Source: Hydractinia symbiolongicarpus (lineage: Eukaryota > Cnidaria > Hydrozoa > Anthoathecata > Hydractiniidae). Taken from it: DNA of 64,000 nt. The stretch lies in the NCBI RefSeq assembly GCF_029227915.1, contig NC_079880.1, positions 13,906,001 to 13,970,000 on the forward strand, given 5' to 3'. The translations under genes were made by a program, and so were the position numbers. Of this stretch, positions 33,902 through 46,773 are shown piece by piece (the first letter of the stretch is position 1; each line of letters starts with the position of its first letter). The notes below the pieces were generated by a model. It was not told where the DNA came from. It saw only the letters and a list, made by a program, of their open reading frames with translations, and made no database searches.

Positions 33902-36900
33902 TTTAAACCTGAAACAAATCAAAAAACACTTGCTATGAATTTTAAAAAACACATAAGCAATGTGTGTAATTACTATTATTATTACTATTATTAATGGCAG
34001 TTTTATTTTGATAATATATGTGTGAAAACCAGATATATAATTGCGTCTCTTTTTTGAGCAACAGTACATGTCAATGTTTAAAGCAGCTACTTTACTTTAG
34101 CAGCTACTTTACTTTTTTACTTCAGCTTCATCTAAGACAAATCATAAAGCATTGCAACTATTTTAATCATATAAACTTTAGAAAAAATTCCAGTGGATCT
34201 CACATTGAAAACACATCGCAGAATTAGGACATAAGTCATACGAGTTGGAAGTAAATCAAGAATTTAGGATGTATATCACAGATTATGGGCGTTTCAGGCT
34301 ATTTCTTTTTGCCTCATCCTGCGCAAACACCTGCCTTCTTCACCAGTAGTTTTGCAAAGTTTTATGAGATGGCTTGTAATAAAAACCATGTGGTTATGTG
34401 GCAAGAAAAGTTTCCAGATTGTTGCTAGATCTGTTTGTTTAGATTATCACTTAATTAGGATAGTATATGCTATGTATTTTACCCCAATTTTTTTTTGCCA
34501 AATGAATACCTTGGATTCACTTCAGCAAAAAAAAAAGCATTGGTAATTGTGAACTTCAACAATTGTCTGTCAAAAAGAAATTTGAAGGCTGTATAGTCTA
34601 ATTTGCATTTATCCAGGCATTGCTGAAAGGAGGGTTGGTTAAGCTTACCTCTCGCTTTAAAAAAGGTTTATGTTATTCTGTTTATATTATGTTTAAAATT
34701 GATAAATTTAACTCAAGACTCGAAGCAAAAAAAGAAGAGTGAAATATTACAACTAAGTTTCATTTTGTGAATAATTATTAAATGTCTATACCCAGCCTTT
34801 CTAATTCATTATACTGTTTCCCTTTGGCATTTACCCGTTTTATGTCGGCAAAAAAATGTCAACATAGATTTTCATTTTTGTAATTCACCTTGACAATCTA
34901 CAATTTTACGTATTGGTAGCATTAACTTCTATTTCGGTGTCTGCATAGGCAAAATGCCTTTTAAATTCTAGCTTTTCTTTTCCAAGCCAGCTTGTTCACA
35001 TTAAAAATACTTTAATTCTATTTAGGGTAAATAAGCAAAATGCTCAGCAATCACATAATCTTTATTAATTCTTGCATGTAAGGAATACTTTCTATTGCTT
35101 TTCTATCTATGTACTTTCTTTATATTTACGATAGATTCAAAGCAATTGAAGGATTCTATAAATTGCAAAGAAAAATTCACATCAGCAAAATTTTGTTGAT
35201 GTGAACTTGTTTTTTTCAAATCACCACAGCATTCAGCTGAACATTTGCTGTGTGCCAACATGAATTAGAAAGGCTGATACCTTTTTGACATATGAATAAT
35301 AGAATTAGCACTAGAAAGCAATTTTCTTTCTGCCTTTTAATCAGGTAAATGCTCTACAAGCGATGTCGAATGGCGCTATACTGTCTTGGCCCTGGGAATG
35401 AATTTGCTTGCTTCGATCTGAAAATCCCGGGAAAAAATATGCCAGACCGACTCATTTTTTCGGGGTCTTCAGGACTCGAACACAACATATTTTTTATGGT
35501 GGCCTAAGTATTTAAAATACTTTGCTTCATCTAGCGCCCTCATCTTTTTTCCTGATACACAAAGGTCAACCAAAAAGGCTTACTGTTAAAATTATAAACA
35601 ACGGAATTTAACTATGATAAAACTATTGGCGATATATAAAAAATGGCAGGCGAATCATACAGGAGTAGCTAACATCACAAGCCTTCCCGTGAAGGCATTT
35701 ATTAACAATCTGGGAAACAAGGTGACTGAGACAAAGTTTCTTCCCTATATTTTTTGCAACTTTACCGTCGAATATCAAGTCAGAACAAGTATTATATAGC
35801 TATAGCTAGCTAGCTAGCTATAGGTAGCTATAAGATAAGATAGAAAAGATTCTTGTCGTGTTTTAGAGATTACCCTTTAATACAACAATCAGAAGCAGTG
35901 TCAGAAGGCGTAAATCAAGTATGGACTACTGAAAGAATAGTTAACAACGGTGAAATGTACAAAAGACAGGACAAGGAAGGTGGTTTGTCTTTCGTTTCGA
36001 ACGCAGGAATCGACTGCTAGCTGAGCTGCCATTTTAGCGACGTTCACCCGTGGAACCAATAATATCCACTGGGGTAACGAGGCCGAGGATTATATGCCAC
36101 AAGGATTGCAAAGAAAACAATATGATGTCCCTATCTAAATGCCTAATGTTATTTTAGCACTAAAACTAGGGAATTGTCCATTTACTTTCGGGATACTTGT
36201 CGTAGGAAACTATCCTAGGCCACCAAAAAAGTTTTAAAAATGTTATAAGCTGTGTCAACAAGGAGAAAAAAAGGAAAAACGTAAAAGCAGCTTTTTGGCG
36301 CATGACATAATTGTGTTTTGCCTATTGTGACAGGATTTGAGGAATTCACAGTTCTGAATTTCTTGTCAAAGAAAGGGAATGAGGTATCCCAATCAGGGAT
36401 ACCAGCGCGCGTGTTGTCTCTGTCGGGACGACGAGATGTCAGAAAAGGTGACATGCCTTCGTTATCTTACCAGGGATTATTTATCTTCCAAGAGGGATGA
36501 GTTTATTAGCTTTGCTGGCCAAAGAAAATGAAAGAAAATTTTTTTTTGATTAGGCTTGCGTATTGTGGGTTTTCGATGGAAAACGAAGTATAACAATGCC
36601 AAGAGGAAAACCTTTTTACAAAAGATTGACGATTCAATCTATGATCAATCATCGTCACAAATAAAATTGATCACGTACTGCATAAGACATGTCTAGGCGC
36701 GCACAAGCTTGTGAGCTTTTTACGCTATAGCGGAGAAAGCACTCAAATGAAAACGAGCCTTAAGCGAACAGTAAATAACAAAAAAAATACTTAGTGCGAT
36801 CAAAATAAGTAACTATTTTTTCATTTCAAATAGCTATGAAGTAGTTGTAACTATTTTCTTAAAAACTGTTTTATAAGTTTTAATTTACCTTGGTGTTAGC

Positions 36901-37813
36901 GCGAACCCAAGCTTTAACTCGTAACCAGTCGGTTTCATAAAAGAACATTGAAGTTTGTGATAGAGAAAATCTGTTTAAAAGTCTTTCCAAATGGCAACAT
37001 TACTTTTACGATCTTTGAACGATCTTTAATTTATTAATGCCTGTGTAAAAGGAAAACGTCGAAACGAATAAAGCGAATAAAAAAGTAAAGTTGAGGCTGT
37101 AAGTTGCGATTTGATAAATTAAACCTCGTCTCTACCACGTCTGTCGGCGTCAATATAATCTCTAGACGCATTATACGTCTCAATGGACATTACGTTAAGG
37201 CTGATGTACCTAGCTGACACTGTTCTCCCTTGAGCTGTTATTACAAAGTGGACTTCAATAAGAAGGCAAAATGGCCTGGGAACGAGGATGACACTGTCCT
37301 CAATAACGCAGATTGTTCTTTCGCCAACCTCATCCTCAGTCCTCGTCCTTGTTCTCATTTTTCAAGAAACCAAAATCATGATTAGGTACAGGCCTTAGAT
37401 GAAGACTTCGAATACCTAGCACCGCCGGGCAATATGTCGACCTCATTTCTGGGGCATTTTTTCCATTTTGATGAAATTGATAAAGGCAGCTCCGTAATAA
37501 CGGCACAGGAGCCATGAGACCGTGGGGACGAGGTGGGCAATATGTAAGCGACGAACGAAGTATCACTGTTACATTTCGTTAGTTTATATTTTTTATCTTA
37601 CGGTTAAGTGACACAACCTGTTGGTATGTTTTCTGTATTCTATAGGAGGATTTTCTTTTTCCTCTTATTTCCTGTTAGCTATTTTGGATATCATATGACC
37701 TTGATGTTACTCTGCATGATTTGGCGTGTCTGTATCACAATCATTTGCAAATCATCAACAGCGTATTTTTTCTCCCGGTTCATTTTATCCTCTCCTCATC
37801 TTTTATTTCGTTT
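33902..37813. other. region upstream of MTMR9 to the GPCR pair, no gene seen
   Basis: Must include the MTMR9 promoter and 5' UTR. Small features: a 17-bp tandem duplication near 34085-34115 (AGCAGCTACTTTACTTT), a (TAGC)n run at 35795-35832, and moderately GC-richer segments at about 36000-36100, 36400-36450 and 37120-37560 whose short open frames carry no motif I can name. I would not call a gene here. Confidence 0.45.
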
Positions 37814-38806
37814 TTATGTACATGCTTTCCGAGTGCAACGAATCTGTTTTTTCACCTCCTTTCTAATGTTTCTGTTTAGCGATGCCCATATTAATGGATC
37901 AATTATGGGGTTGAGAAACGCAACAAATAATGTAACCCTTGAATAACAATTTCCTGAATATAATAGGGAAGAGGTTAAGGTCGTGGTTTTGATAATATCG
38001 TGAATCATATGGGGCAACCAACAAACAATATAAGAAGCAACAATACCAGAACATATATATGCAGAACGCAGACGTTTTTTCTCGATCTTTTTATGTTGTG
38101 ATTTTATTTTGTTCTCGGTGTACCTTAATTTAGGTTTATCCTCAACTTTAGTAATATCTTTCTGTATCTGGATAGAATGAATGTTCTCTAGCGACGTGTC
38201 CTGATTTTCATAAACTGTATATTCAATACCCACAGTTGTCTTTGTGATTTCTTTCACATGTTTTAATACAACTCTGTATATTATTGTATTTGATACTATC
38301 AACACTAGAGACATTATTGATACTAAGATTATTGTAATAACATCTCCTGTTTCCTCTGAAAAGTCCAACAAAAATGCAAGTGACAAGAAAATGCACGAGA
38401 TTAACCATGGAACACAACATATCATAAGAACGTTCCTCAATTTTAATCTCTGATGTAAGTATGGCCAGCTAATTGCTAAAACTCTGTCAGCTGTAAATGT
38501 TAGATTGTTTAGGCAGCCAAGCAAGGAATTTGCAACGAACAGGTTGACAAGTAATGCGCGCTTTTCTGTATTGGTAATGTTGAAATTTAAACCAGCCACT
38601 TCTATCCATATTGCAAACACCCCTTCCACAGCATGAGATATAAGTAAATTAATCAGTACAATGTCGCCAATGCTTTTTCTGATTTTTTTTGAACGAACCA
38701 CGACCAGTACCAGTGATATATTTAGAACGAGAATAATTATACCTTCACTCATTAGCACATTTAAAGCGCAGATGTCTTCTGTTTTTAATGTTGCATTATT
38801 CCTCAT
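37814..38806 (-). CDS. intronless rhodopsin-like GPCR, subtype B, copy 2 (intact)
   Basis: 330 residues, start MRNNATLKTED with an NNAT glycosylation site. Seven hydrophobic segments. TM2 reads [11 protein letters not shown] (His where Asp 2.50 is usual), TM3 ends ADRVLAISWP, TM6 has CWLP, TM7 has NPIIDPLIW. No Cys at TM3 start or in the short second extracellular loop. The N-terminal half matches the frameshifted gene at 21320 closely, and the TM5-ICL3 part matches all four receptors. ICL3 is shorter than in subtype A copy 1. Its partner at 41040 is also on the minus strand, so the pair mirrors the two receptors inside MTMR9. Ligand unknown; a class A receptor for a peptide, lipid or amine is possible. 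Confidence 0.87.
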   Translation of the reverse strand: MRNNATLKTEDICALNVLMSEGIIILVLNISLVLVVVRSKKIRKSIGDIVLINLLISHAVEGVFAIWIEVAGLNFNITNTEKRALLVNLFVANSLLGCLNNLTFTADRVLAISWPYLHQRLKLRNVLMICCVPWLISCIFLSLAFLLDFSEETGDVITIILVSIMSLVLIVSNTIIYRVVLKHVKEITKTTVGIEYTVYENQDTSLENIHSIQIQKDITKVEDKPKLRYTENKIKSQHKKIEKKRLRSAYICSGIVASYIVCWLPHMIHDIIKTTTLTSSLLYSGNCYSRVTLFVAFLNPIIDPLIWASLNRNIRKEVKKQIRCTRKACT

Positions 38807-41039
38807 AATGTTTTATATTGTTCTCAAAAGATTACCTAAATTAGGTAAAGTCGAAATCCTTTTCCTGCAGATTATTAATAAAAAAAGCTATTTTAACGAG
38901 TCAATTATTGCACAAACTTATTTCTGCGCAGGAATTTTCCGTGATTTCGCAAATGAGTACCACGTCAAATCTTCGCGAACATAAATTTTCGTGATTTATA
39001 GAGAATGTTTTGCTTGATCTGCTGAAAACACAAACAGTTTATATGGTAAACATACGCTCTATTTTTACTAACTTCACAGTAAATGTTATTGTATATTTTT
39101 GCCGAAATTGATTAAATTAATTAATTTCGCGAATCATTATTCTCGTTAAAGTATTAGATACTTTCTATGTGCGTGTCTTGAAGTATTATTTAAGTGAACT
39201 AACATGTCATAACACCAACAATCGTCAATCTACCAGTGTGATTCTTGTTCAATACAGCATTTTTTTATAATCTTTCTTGTGATATATCCACGAACTTAGA
39301 GTAATCACGACTTCACTAAACAACAGGCTGTTTGTACTTTAATTTATTTTACAATGAACTAACTTCATATATAAATTTGTTGAAATTTGTTCAGCTTGCG
39401 GGATCGCAGGGTCGTAAACAAAACACTTAACATCTGTGTTAGTTAACTTTTAAAACAAAATTAATTTTCAATATCAAAACATTCCTGGTCTTTGCTTTAG
39501 ACTTTTTTTGTTATGATGGCTGAAACATGTATATTCATTTACTATGGAGCAAACCAAGCCAGTCAGTCCGGTCTTTAAAATCAACAGTGTCATTTACTAT
39601 GAAGCAAACCAAGCCAGTCAGTCCGGTTTTTAAAATCAACAGTGTCATTATAAATTTTTATTCAGCACCCGTTCTGTGCGCAGTTCCCCTCTCCTTAAAA
39701 GCTTTTTCTAACTCATATATCAGGTATCCTGATCAATCGAATATTAATGTGGCAGGTAAACGAAGTAAACAACCAAACTTCTACTTTATATAAGTGCCAC
39801 TGCCATGCACAACACATGTCTTTCCAATTACAAGTAAATTTTGGAACATTTTTTGGAACATAAAACAAGCTTAATTATTTTGCTTTTTGGTGCGAAGCGT
39901 ACAATTAAAATTATAAATCGCAGCAACCAAACAGTGTCGGAAAAAATGATGACGTTTTTATATGCACATAATCCTATCCACTTTTTTAGGAATTCGGCCC
40001 CCTCCCCTGCCGGGTTTTTTTTAATAACTCTTTTTTGCTATAATGCATGGTTATGATACTTGCTGAGATTTTATATTTATCTATTAGGCGCGTGTGTACT
40101 AAATTTGTAGGCGCTATACCTCTCAGAGTCTTTAATATTGGCTATTACTCGAAACTACCTCTTATAATCCCAATGAAATCTTTATAACCGGAAAAATAAC
40201 TTTTGTTAGGATTACTCAAACCTTGATATTTAGACTAAACTTTATTTCATCAGAGGGAATCATTCAGTAAATTTTAGACACGTGATTAATCTGACTTTCC
40301 AGTTTTTTAGAATATTACCTGAAAATCGGATTTTTAGGCAATTTTTAGCATTTAAAAATGTTTAGGTGAGGAAAACAATATAATGACGTTAATAAGGATC
40401 ATATAAAGCGTCATTCTGCTGGATTCTTTTTTCCTTTAAATCTGATCTGTAGTTTATTTCCAGGACCCATATATGTCCTCTACACCCCCGAGTAACCACC
40501 TGGTGACTAAAATACATGTAGTAACTATTTACATTACAAATACAAGATTTTAAAACACTCTTACACTAATGTCAGCCCTTTTCAAACAAAAATTTTTTTT
40601 TTCGACAAAAATTTATGCTTGTCCCAAAAATGCGATACCCTCGCAAAGCTTAAAAACTTTCTACAAAAAGTTTGTTTCATTCGCAATCCCTAATAAAGGT
40701 TAGTAAAAGTCACATAATTTCAGCACTCCACATGTCCAACAAAGGTTATGCCTAGTCAAACAGAACGTGAGTACTTTGTGTCCCTCCCCTCCCTCCCTTC
40801 CCCCACTTAGGTATAACAGGGTTAAGGCTGATATTAACATTTAGAAAAAAGTGCGACTTGCTTGAATCAATTTAGTAATCCATTTGATATTTGGACCCTA
40901 ACGGTTACATATGCATTTATATAGTGTGTATAGTGATTGTTAACGTCAAATGAAATATATGTATAGTATATGCAGTACTAGACAAACAACATCATGCTCG
41001 ATACATGGGCTGGTACTACCACGTGTGTGATGTAAAGTT
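38807..41039. other. intergenic between GPCR B2 and A2, with a 55-bp duplication
   Basis: Contains a near-perfect tandem pair of 55-bp units (39536-39590 and 39591-39645, two substitutions) and a CGCG-word repeat near 38935-38990. No further gene seen. Short open frames such as 39527-39793 arise from the duplicated unit. Confidence 0.6.
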
Positions 41040-41942
41040 TTACGACACAAATGTACTGTTATAAAAACAGCTTTTTATTTCTTTTTTGATTCTTCGATTC
41101 AACGAAATCCAAATCAACGGATCAATGATCGGATTCAAGAAAGCAACGACCAGAGTTATCTTTGGCCAATGACTTCTTGCACCCACTATGGTTGAGTCTA
41201 TGTTTGTCATTTTGATAATATCGTGAATCATATGGGGCGCCCAGCAAACAATATAGGAAACAACAATACCAGAGCATATATATACAGAACGCATACGTCT
41301 TTTCTCTATCTTTTCATGTCGCGACTTTATTTTCTCTCTATCTGTTTTATCGATATTTTCGACACCCACAGTTGTCTTTTTGATTTCTTTCACATGTTTT
41401 AACACAACTCGGTAGATTATTGTATTTGATATTATCAACACTAGAGACATTATTGATACTAAGATTATTGCAACAACATCTCCTGTTTCTTTTGGAAAAT
41501 GGAAAAGTTGTAAAGTCAGAAGAAAGAAAAGCGAAAACAACCAAGGTTGAATACAAATTAAAATTACTTTTTTCTTTGTCAGGGTTTGATAAAACAGCGG
41601 CCATCGTATTGCTACAAGTCTATCTGCAGTGTATGGAATATAGCTGAGACAACCTAATAACAGGCTAGCTGTAAAAACTTTGATTAGTGCATTTTCACTT
41701 CTTCCTTGAGCTACGAAATTCTCTCTAGTCAGGTTGTGTTCAAACCACATAGCTGCGATGCCCTCAGCAACATGAGATATCAATAAATTAAGAAAAAAGA
41801 TTGTACTGGGATTACTTCGTAGTACTTTTCGGCTTACTATAAAGACGACTAGTACACCATTGATGGTAATGATAATACTAGCTTCTACTGTGAACACATG
41901 AGCTGGCCATTTATATGGTAAAGTTGTGTTGTTAGTAGCCAT
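41040..41942 (-). CDS. intronless rhodopsin-like GPCR, subtype A, copy 2
   Basis: 300 residues. The first 65 residues are almost identical to those of the 19587 gene (start [12 protein letters not shown]). TM2 [13 protein letters not shown]3 [13 protein letters not shown]4 Trp, TM6 CWAP, TM7 NPIIDPLIW. ICL3 is about 30 residues shorter than in copy 1 because a block after VGVEN is missing. No TM3-ECL2 cysteine pair. The 11-base AACAAATTATG context around the start codon is also shared with copy 1. The reading frame is intact. Function is inferred only to class A GPCR level. Confidence 0.87.
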   Translation of the reverse strand: MATNNTTLPYKWPAHVFTVEASIIITINGVLVVFIVSRKVLRSNPSTIFFLNLLISHVAEGIAAMWFEHNLTRENFVAQGRSENALIKVFTASLLLGCLSYIPYTADRLVAIRWPLFYQTLTKKKVILICIQPWLFSLFFLLTLQLFHFPKETGDVVAIILVSIMSLVLIISNTIIYRVVLKHVKEIKKTTVGVENIDKTDREKIKSRHEKIEKRRMRSVYICSGIVVSYIVCWAPHMIHDIIKMTNIDSTIVGARSHWPKITLVVAFLNPIIDPLIWISLNRRIKKEIKSCFYNSTFVS

Positions 41943-44050
41943 AATTTGTTGATTCTTCTTCTGCTGCTTCCTACGTCATTTCCTTTATTTTTTCTTCGTG
42001 TTTACTTTTAAGCAAAATTTTCTGTTTTTCCTTTTTGAAATATGAAAAAAAAACATTCTTCGTGGGAATAATTTATTTTTATATTAATTCTATTTTCTGA
42101 TAATTAAATCAATTTAACGTAATACATTTAACGAATAAATAAAAGAACTAAAGCGATAATTAATTGCGGAACAAATATGAATACAGTAGAAGTTTTGAAA
42201 GTTTTGTTTGTTGTTTTCTTACAACTAAAAAAATTATGTTTTGTATCGGCTCTGCTTTGTTATTTGATTTTTTTTTCTTTGAGGTTATCTTTTTTGATTG
42301 TTTACATATTCAATAGTAAGCCCTTTTGGCTTTAACAATTGCGTGGCAGGCAAAAAGTTAAGGATCTGGCTAAAGCGAGGTTTTTCACAGCTCATTCACT
42401 TTGCAAAAAGGTATTGTTAAGACTTTAAAAAAATATATGAAATATATATGAATTAGAAGTTATCAGCGAAGCTATGTTCCTTAGCAATGTTTCTGTAGAA
42501 AGACTACCTCTTTCAGCAATCTCCCATCTATTTGCATGTCATGCAGTTGTTATGGAAACTGTAACTATAAGTTGTGGCACAAAAGAGCAAATAAAAAAAG
42601 GTAACAGGTAGTGTAACAGTCACACTTCCTCTCCTCATCTTCTAAGGGGGCTACAATACGATTTAATAAGCTCAATTTCCGCAATTTCTGTAAAATGGAT
42701 TGTAATAAACGGACCAATAAACGAAGGACTAATAAACGAAGAATTTATACACACGTTAGAACCACATAGACGCTAGCTACGGTCCGTAAAACATGTTAAA
42801 TATTAGTAAATCGAAAGTTTGTTTTGATGAGGAGCTGTATTTGTTAAAAAATATTATGATACAAGCTTTAAGAAGGTGATTGATACCTCTAAGAAGATTT
42901 CAAAGTCATTATTGTTGCTTAGAGTGGCTTTATGTACAATAAACTTATATATGTTTCTATCCAAAATTTCGAGGGATATAGCTACCTAGCTCCTCCAAAA
43001 GGTTTGAAGGTTATTTAGAAGTTTAACTTAAAAGCAATGTAAGTACTTATATTAAAATCATGGATATCCAATAAATGTAGGGAACTTGTTATTTTCAGTT
43101 ATATTTGGATGCCCCATATCATATTTAAGATAATTGAAGTCGTTCTTTTTGTCCTTAGGGATCATAAACTTTACCATCGCCATTAGTCGACTTTCGTGTA
43201 ATTCACTAAAGTCAAAAACCAGCAGCCGTTTCCAAAACCTTTTTACAATAAATTAAAACAGAAAAAACAACATAGGATATTTCCTCCAAATACTTCATAT
43301 TTATTGCATGGCACATAAGTAATTTTTAAAATCTTGGCATTTGACATTATTGTGACTAACAACAAAATTTAAAAATTTCTCAGTATCCATGGCCAAATGT
43401 GGTTACATTTTTTGTGAGTATTTTCGTGAAGCTAATCACTTTGCTGTTGTTGATCTCTGCCTGTTCTTCTGCACGTCAACTTTTTCTCCATTATTTGCTC
43501 GTTGAGGTGCATAAAACAGAAATCAATGTCATTTAGTAATAATGACAGTTAAACTTCCATAATATTCTGAAGCGCATGAGCATAACACAAAAATCCGGAT
43601 TACATTAAGAAACTTTGTTCCCGACTTGTAGTAGATTGTCAGGAACAGTGCATGTCGCATAACTTTTCCATTTATTTAGTATATTTAGTTTATTTATTTA
43701 TGTAGTTTTTTTGTTTTGATTCCCACTCACACGCGTTTTCTAAGCAATATGTTCCCCATATCTGTCCAACAGCGATACAAAAAAACAAACCTTTGTGGTG
43801 TAGTACATCTAAAGGCTACCCCGACCCTTACCAGTGCAATGTATAGAACCGATGATAGGTACATTAAGTCTTGACTTCTGCTAGAAATGAAATGTGACAC
43901 ATATGTTTAAGCAACAGTCGGGCGATTTGCATGGTTTTTAACACATCCATCTCTGTTTGCACTCCTTAGCGTTCAACAAGATATTATCATAGCTGAATGA
44001 ATGTTTATAGTAGTGACTTTATAAAGTAAACATATCTTGAGTGTTACAAG
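41943..44050. other. intergenic, no gene seen
   Basis: AT-rich. A short run near 42700-42745 repeats (A/G)ATAAACG(A/G) words three times (about 15-bp period). No exon, RNA gene or element boundary that I could support. Confidence 0.5.
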
Positions 44051-46773
44051 ATGGTTGCACCGCAACATCTTGGATCTCCTGGAGAGTATTTTTATTCCTT
44101 CGTTCTTACTGGTGAGCAAGGATGTACGAAATGCCGATGTGGGAAATGTATGTACGAAACCCTGGCTAAGGGCTAGTCTCCTTTCTTAATACCTGTCTTC
44201 CGTGTTCTCGCTGCATGCATTGTTAGCAAACGTTATGGTTGAAATCGAAATGTGAACCCTAGTAATTGTTTTAACTTAAAAATAGATTTAGAAATTCGTA
44301 TCCTAATTTATGTATTTAACAAGTACAAAAAATGTAATTGAGAAGTAATGAGGGGAAATGAGGTGTAAGATGATAAGACTTCTTAGTCTTCTACATACTC
44401 CTGCCATTTCCCTATGTTTATTCATTATTCTATGTACCTGATACATACATAGCTACATATATATCCCACTTTAAGAATTTCCCTTGTTTACACATTTGTA
44501 AGTAAAGAGACAACTACTATAAACTTCACTTAATTCAATAAACAATTATTCCCCGCAGAATCAAAATTGATAAGCCTTCAAGAGAAAGCTTCACATTGTT
44601 AATTAAATCTGCGAGATATCTAAAATACATTTTCCTGCAAAATTAAGAGATAAGTGCTATGTCAAAGAATTACAGATTGTATAGGTGGTCCTCCTTCAAT
44701 TCAATTCAAATTCAATTCTAATTTGATTCAAATTTTATACTTAGCTGCAGTATCATTTATTTGCTGAAACAACAAGTTGGATATGATGACCGCACGGCTG
44801 TGTGTATCGTTGTGCACTTTGGTATGATTGTATATTATTCTTTATGTATATTAAATATATATATTCTCTTACCTTTACCACAATAAGAACCAATTGTTTA
44901 GCCCCTTAGTTTATACTACTGAACTTCACTAAATAGATTCGTAAGCAAAAATAAAATCCTACATCTCTTTGGCTATATTGTGCATTTGTTCCTCAAATGT
45001 TTTGATATGTCAATTTAATCAAATGAATAGTAGCGCCAGTTTTAGGATTCCCTCTCTCTCAATCTGTATTGACAGAACGGATAATGAGTTACTTTTCACT
45101 TTAGGTGATCACTTTTTGTTATGCGGTGCAATGTTCCGACAAGGATGTATTTACAGAAATGGCATTGCATCAGGAAAAAGTAGACAAGAATTTTAAAAAA
45201 GGAGATTTTCCAGCATGGCGTACATTACAATCTTTAATGGAATCGGATATATTCTTTGAAATGTATCGTTACAGTCTGGATTGCACCCACTTCAGAACTT
45301 TTAATTCACAGTCGTCTCTTAAGTGTAAGAGCTTTTTGCCAGCAAGTGAAACACCAGGACATAATGGACAAGGCTGGTCATTCTCGAGATTTAACAAGAA
45401 AACCGCATTAACATATCTAGTAACGATGGGAAGATTGTGGCATAAAGCTAGCGCGCAAGACAAGAAGAAATTCCTTGATTATTTGCAAAATTTCTCCGAA
45501 AGGATAAAAGCATTGGCGAAAGATATTGTTAGGAATGTGAAAATGGATAAACTTATTCGAAATACAAAATTATTTTCCGAAGAAGTTATGATTTTCTTAA
45601 TAGATTCGGCAGTCGGCAGTCGTCAACCATAATATATACCGTTGGTGGAAATCAGAGATAAGCGGGAAAAGGTGCACAAAAAATATTATTGATGAGGGCG
45701 TTGCCAGAGTTGGTAGATATAGCTTTGGTTCCTTGGGAGGTGCAATCTGTACTATGGCAGGACCGTTTGGGCAATATCCTTGTAAGTTAATAAGTATTTA
45801 CTTCATACACAATCGTTTTCAAGTAGTAATCGGACGTGTAATATAGCGTGCTGTGATAATATAAAGTCGAATATAAGTCCATATAGTTTTGAGAGCAAGT
45901 CCACCTAAAATTCATATGAACAATAGAAGCCCGTGAGCTTATTTCAGGCTTAAATACTTGAGATTTTGAAACAATATTTGCAGGATTATATTTTAACTTA
46001 TCTCAGACTTAAATTACTTGAGATTTTGAACAATAATTCAAGTCCTTAAAAACAAAGTGCGACTGTGTTACTCGTTTTCAAATATGATTAATTTTGCAAA
46101 ATGGAGATTTTTAGTTTATTTACGAAAATGACAAATATCTGATTTCACAGACGGATGTGAGTCTAGTATTGATGTGCACTAAACTGGTTGACAATATTTT
46201 TATTGTGAATTAATAAAAAAAAAATTATGGTCATTAATATGTTTATATAGCTTGTTAGACATAAACGAAGTTAATTACACGTTTTTGTAAGCGGTTGAGG
46301 TTTCGTTATAAAATTAAGCAACCGTTAAGCAATTGACCAGACTAAAAATTTTGAAAGTTCGGTTTTTAAGGCCTACAAAGCAATTCTTTTTCCAGTAACG
46401 AAAATACTTTTTATCGCAAATTTAGCATATAACTAAGATGTGCGCAAAATAACAATAAACCATTTATTCCTATTTAGTTCAATTTTGGGTAGGTTATGAA
46501 GCAGGCTCAATGATAGGAGAGGCCGTTTTCCGTACTGTTTCTGATTGTGCGACGCAGTATATGTTCGGTATACCAAAAGATGAAGCATTGGAAAATGCAT
46601 ACAATTTTCTTGAAGTGCATCCAACAGCATCTAACAACCAAGTAAACGAGGCATTTAAGAAGTTATGCCTAAAATACAATGAAGAAGAGAAGGGACGGAT
46701 TACATTAGCTTCAATCTCACATTTCAGTCATCAAAGCTGCCGGAAAACAATGAAAACATTTTTTGACGCTTAA
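44051..46773 (+). CDS. uncharacterised multi-exon gene, glycine-rich with J-like domain lacking HPD, frame broken by a 7-bp duplication
   Basis: Probable first exon at 44051 (MVAPQHLGSPGEYFYSFV, then a CTKCRCGKC cluster), ending at a donor near 44111 (GTGAGC) or 44148 (GTATGT). Main exon 45105-45781: Trp/Tyr/Cys-rich (AWRTLQSLMES, FFEMYRYSLDCTHFRT, HNGQGWSFSRF), then a basic helix. A 7-bp tandem duplication (GGCAGTC twice, about 45607-45620) shifts the frame to a stop at 45632. With one copy the frame runs on through a Gly-rich stretch (GSLGGAICTMAGPFG) to the donor at 45782. Last exon 46478-46773 continues in phase and holds AYNFLEVHPTASNNQVNEAF-KKLCLKYNEEE, a J-domain-like helix pair in which the HPD motif is absent. 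The join from exon 1 is not settled: the GTGAGC donor with an acceptor at about 45161 keeps frame, otherwise an exon is missing. Family unrecognised; the J-like segment may act as a binding module. Confidence 0.55.

Noticed and set aside
36215-36500. Overlapping frames on both strands with ordinary-looking composition
   Set aside because: Neither has a recognisable motif, splice context or neighbour that would support a gene.
37608-37946. Plus-strand 112-codon frame
   Set aside because: Its far end is antisense to the intact GPCR B2, and the rest shows no motif or codon signal.
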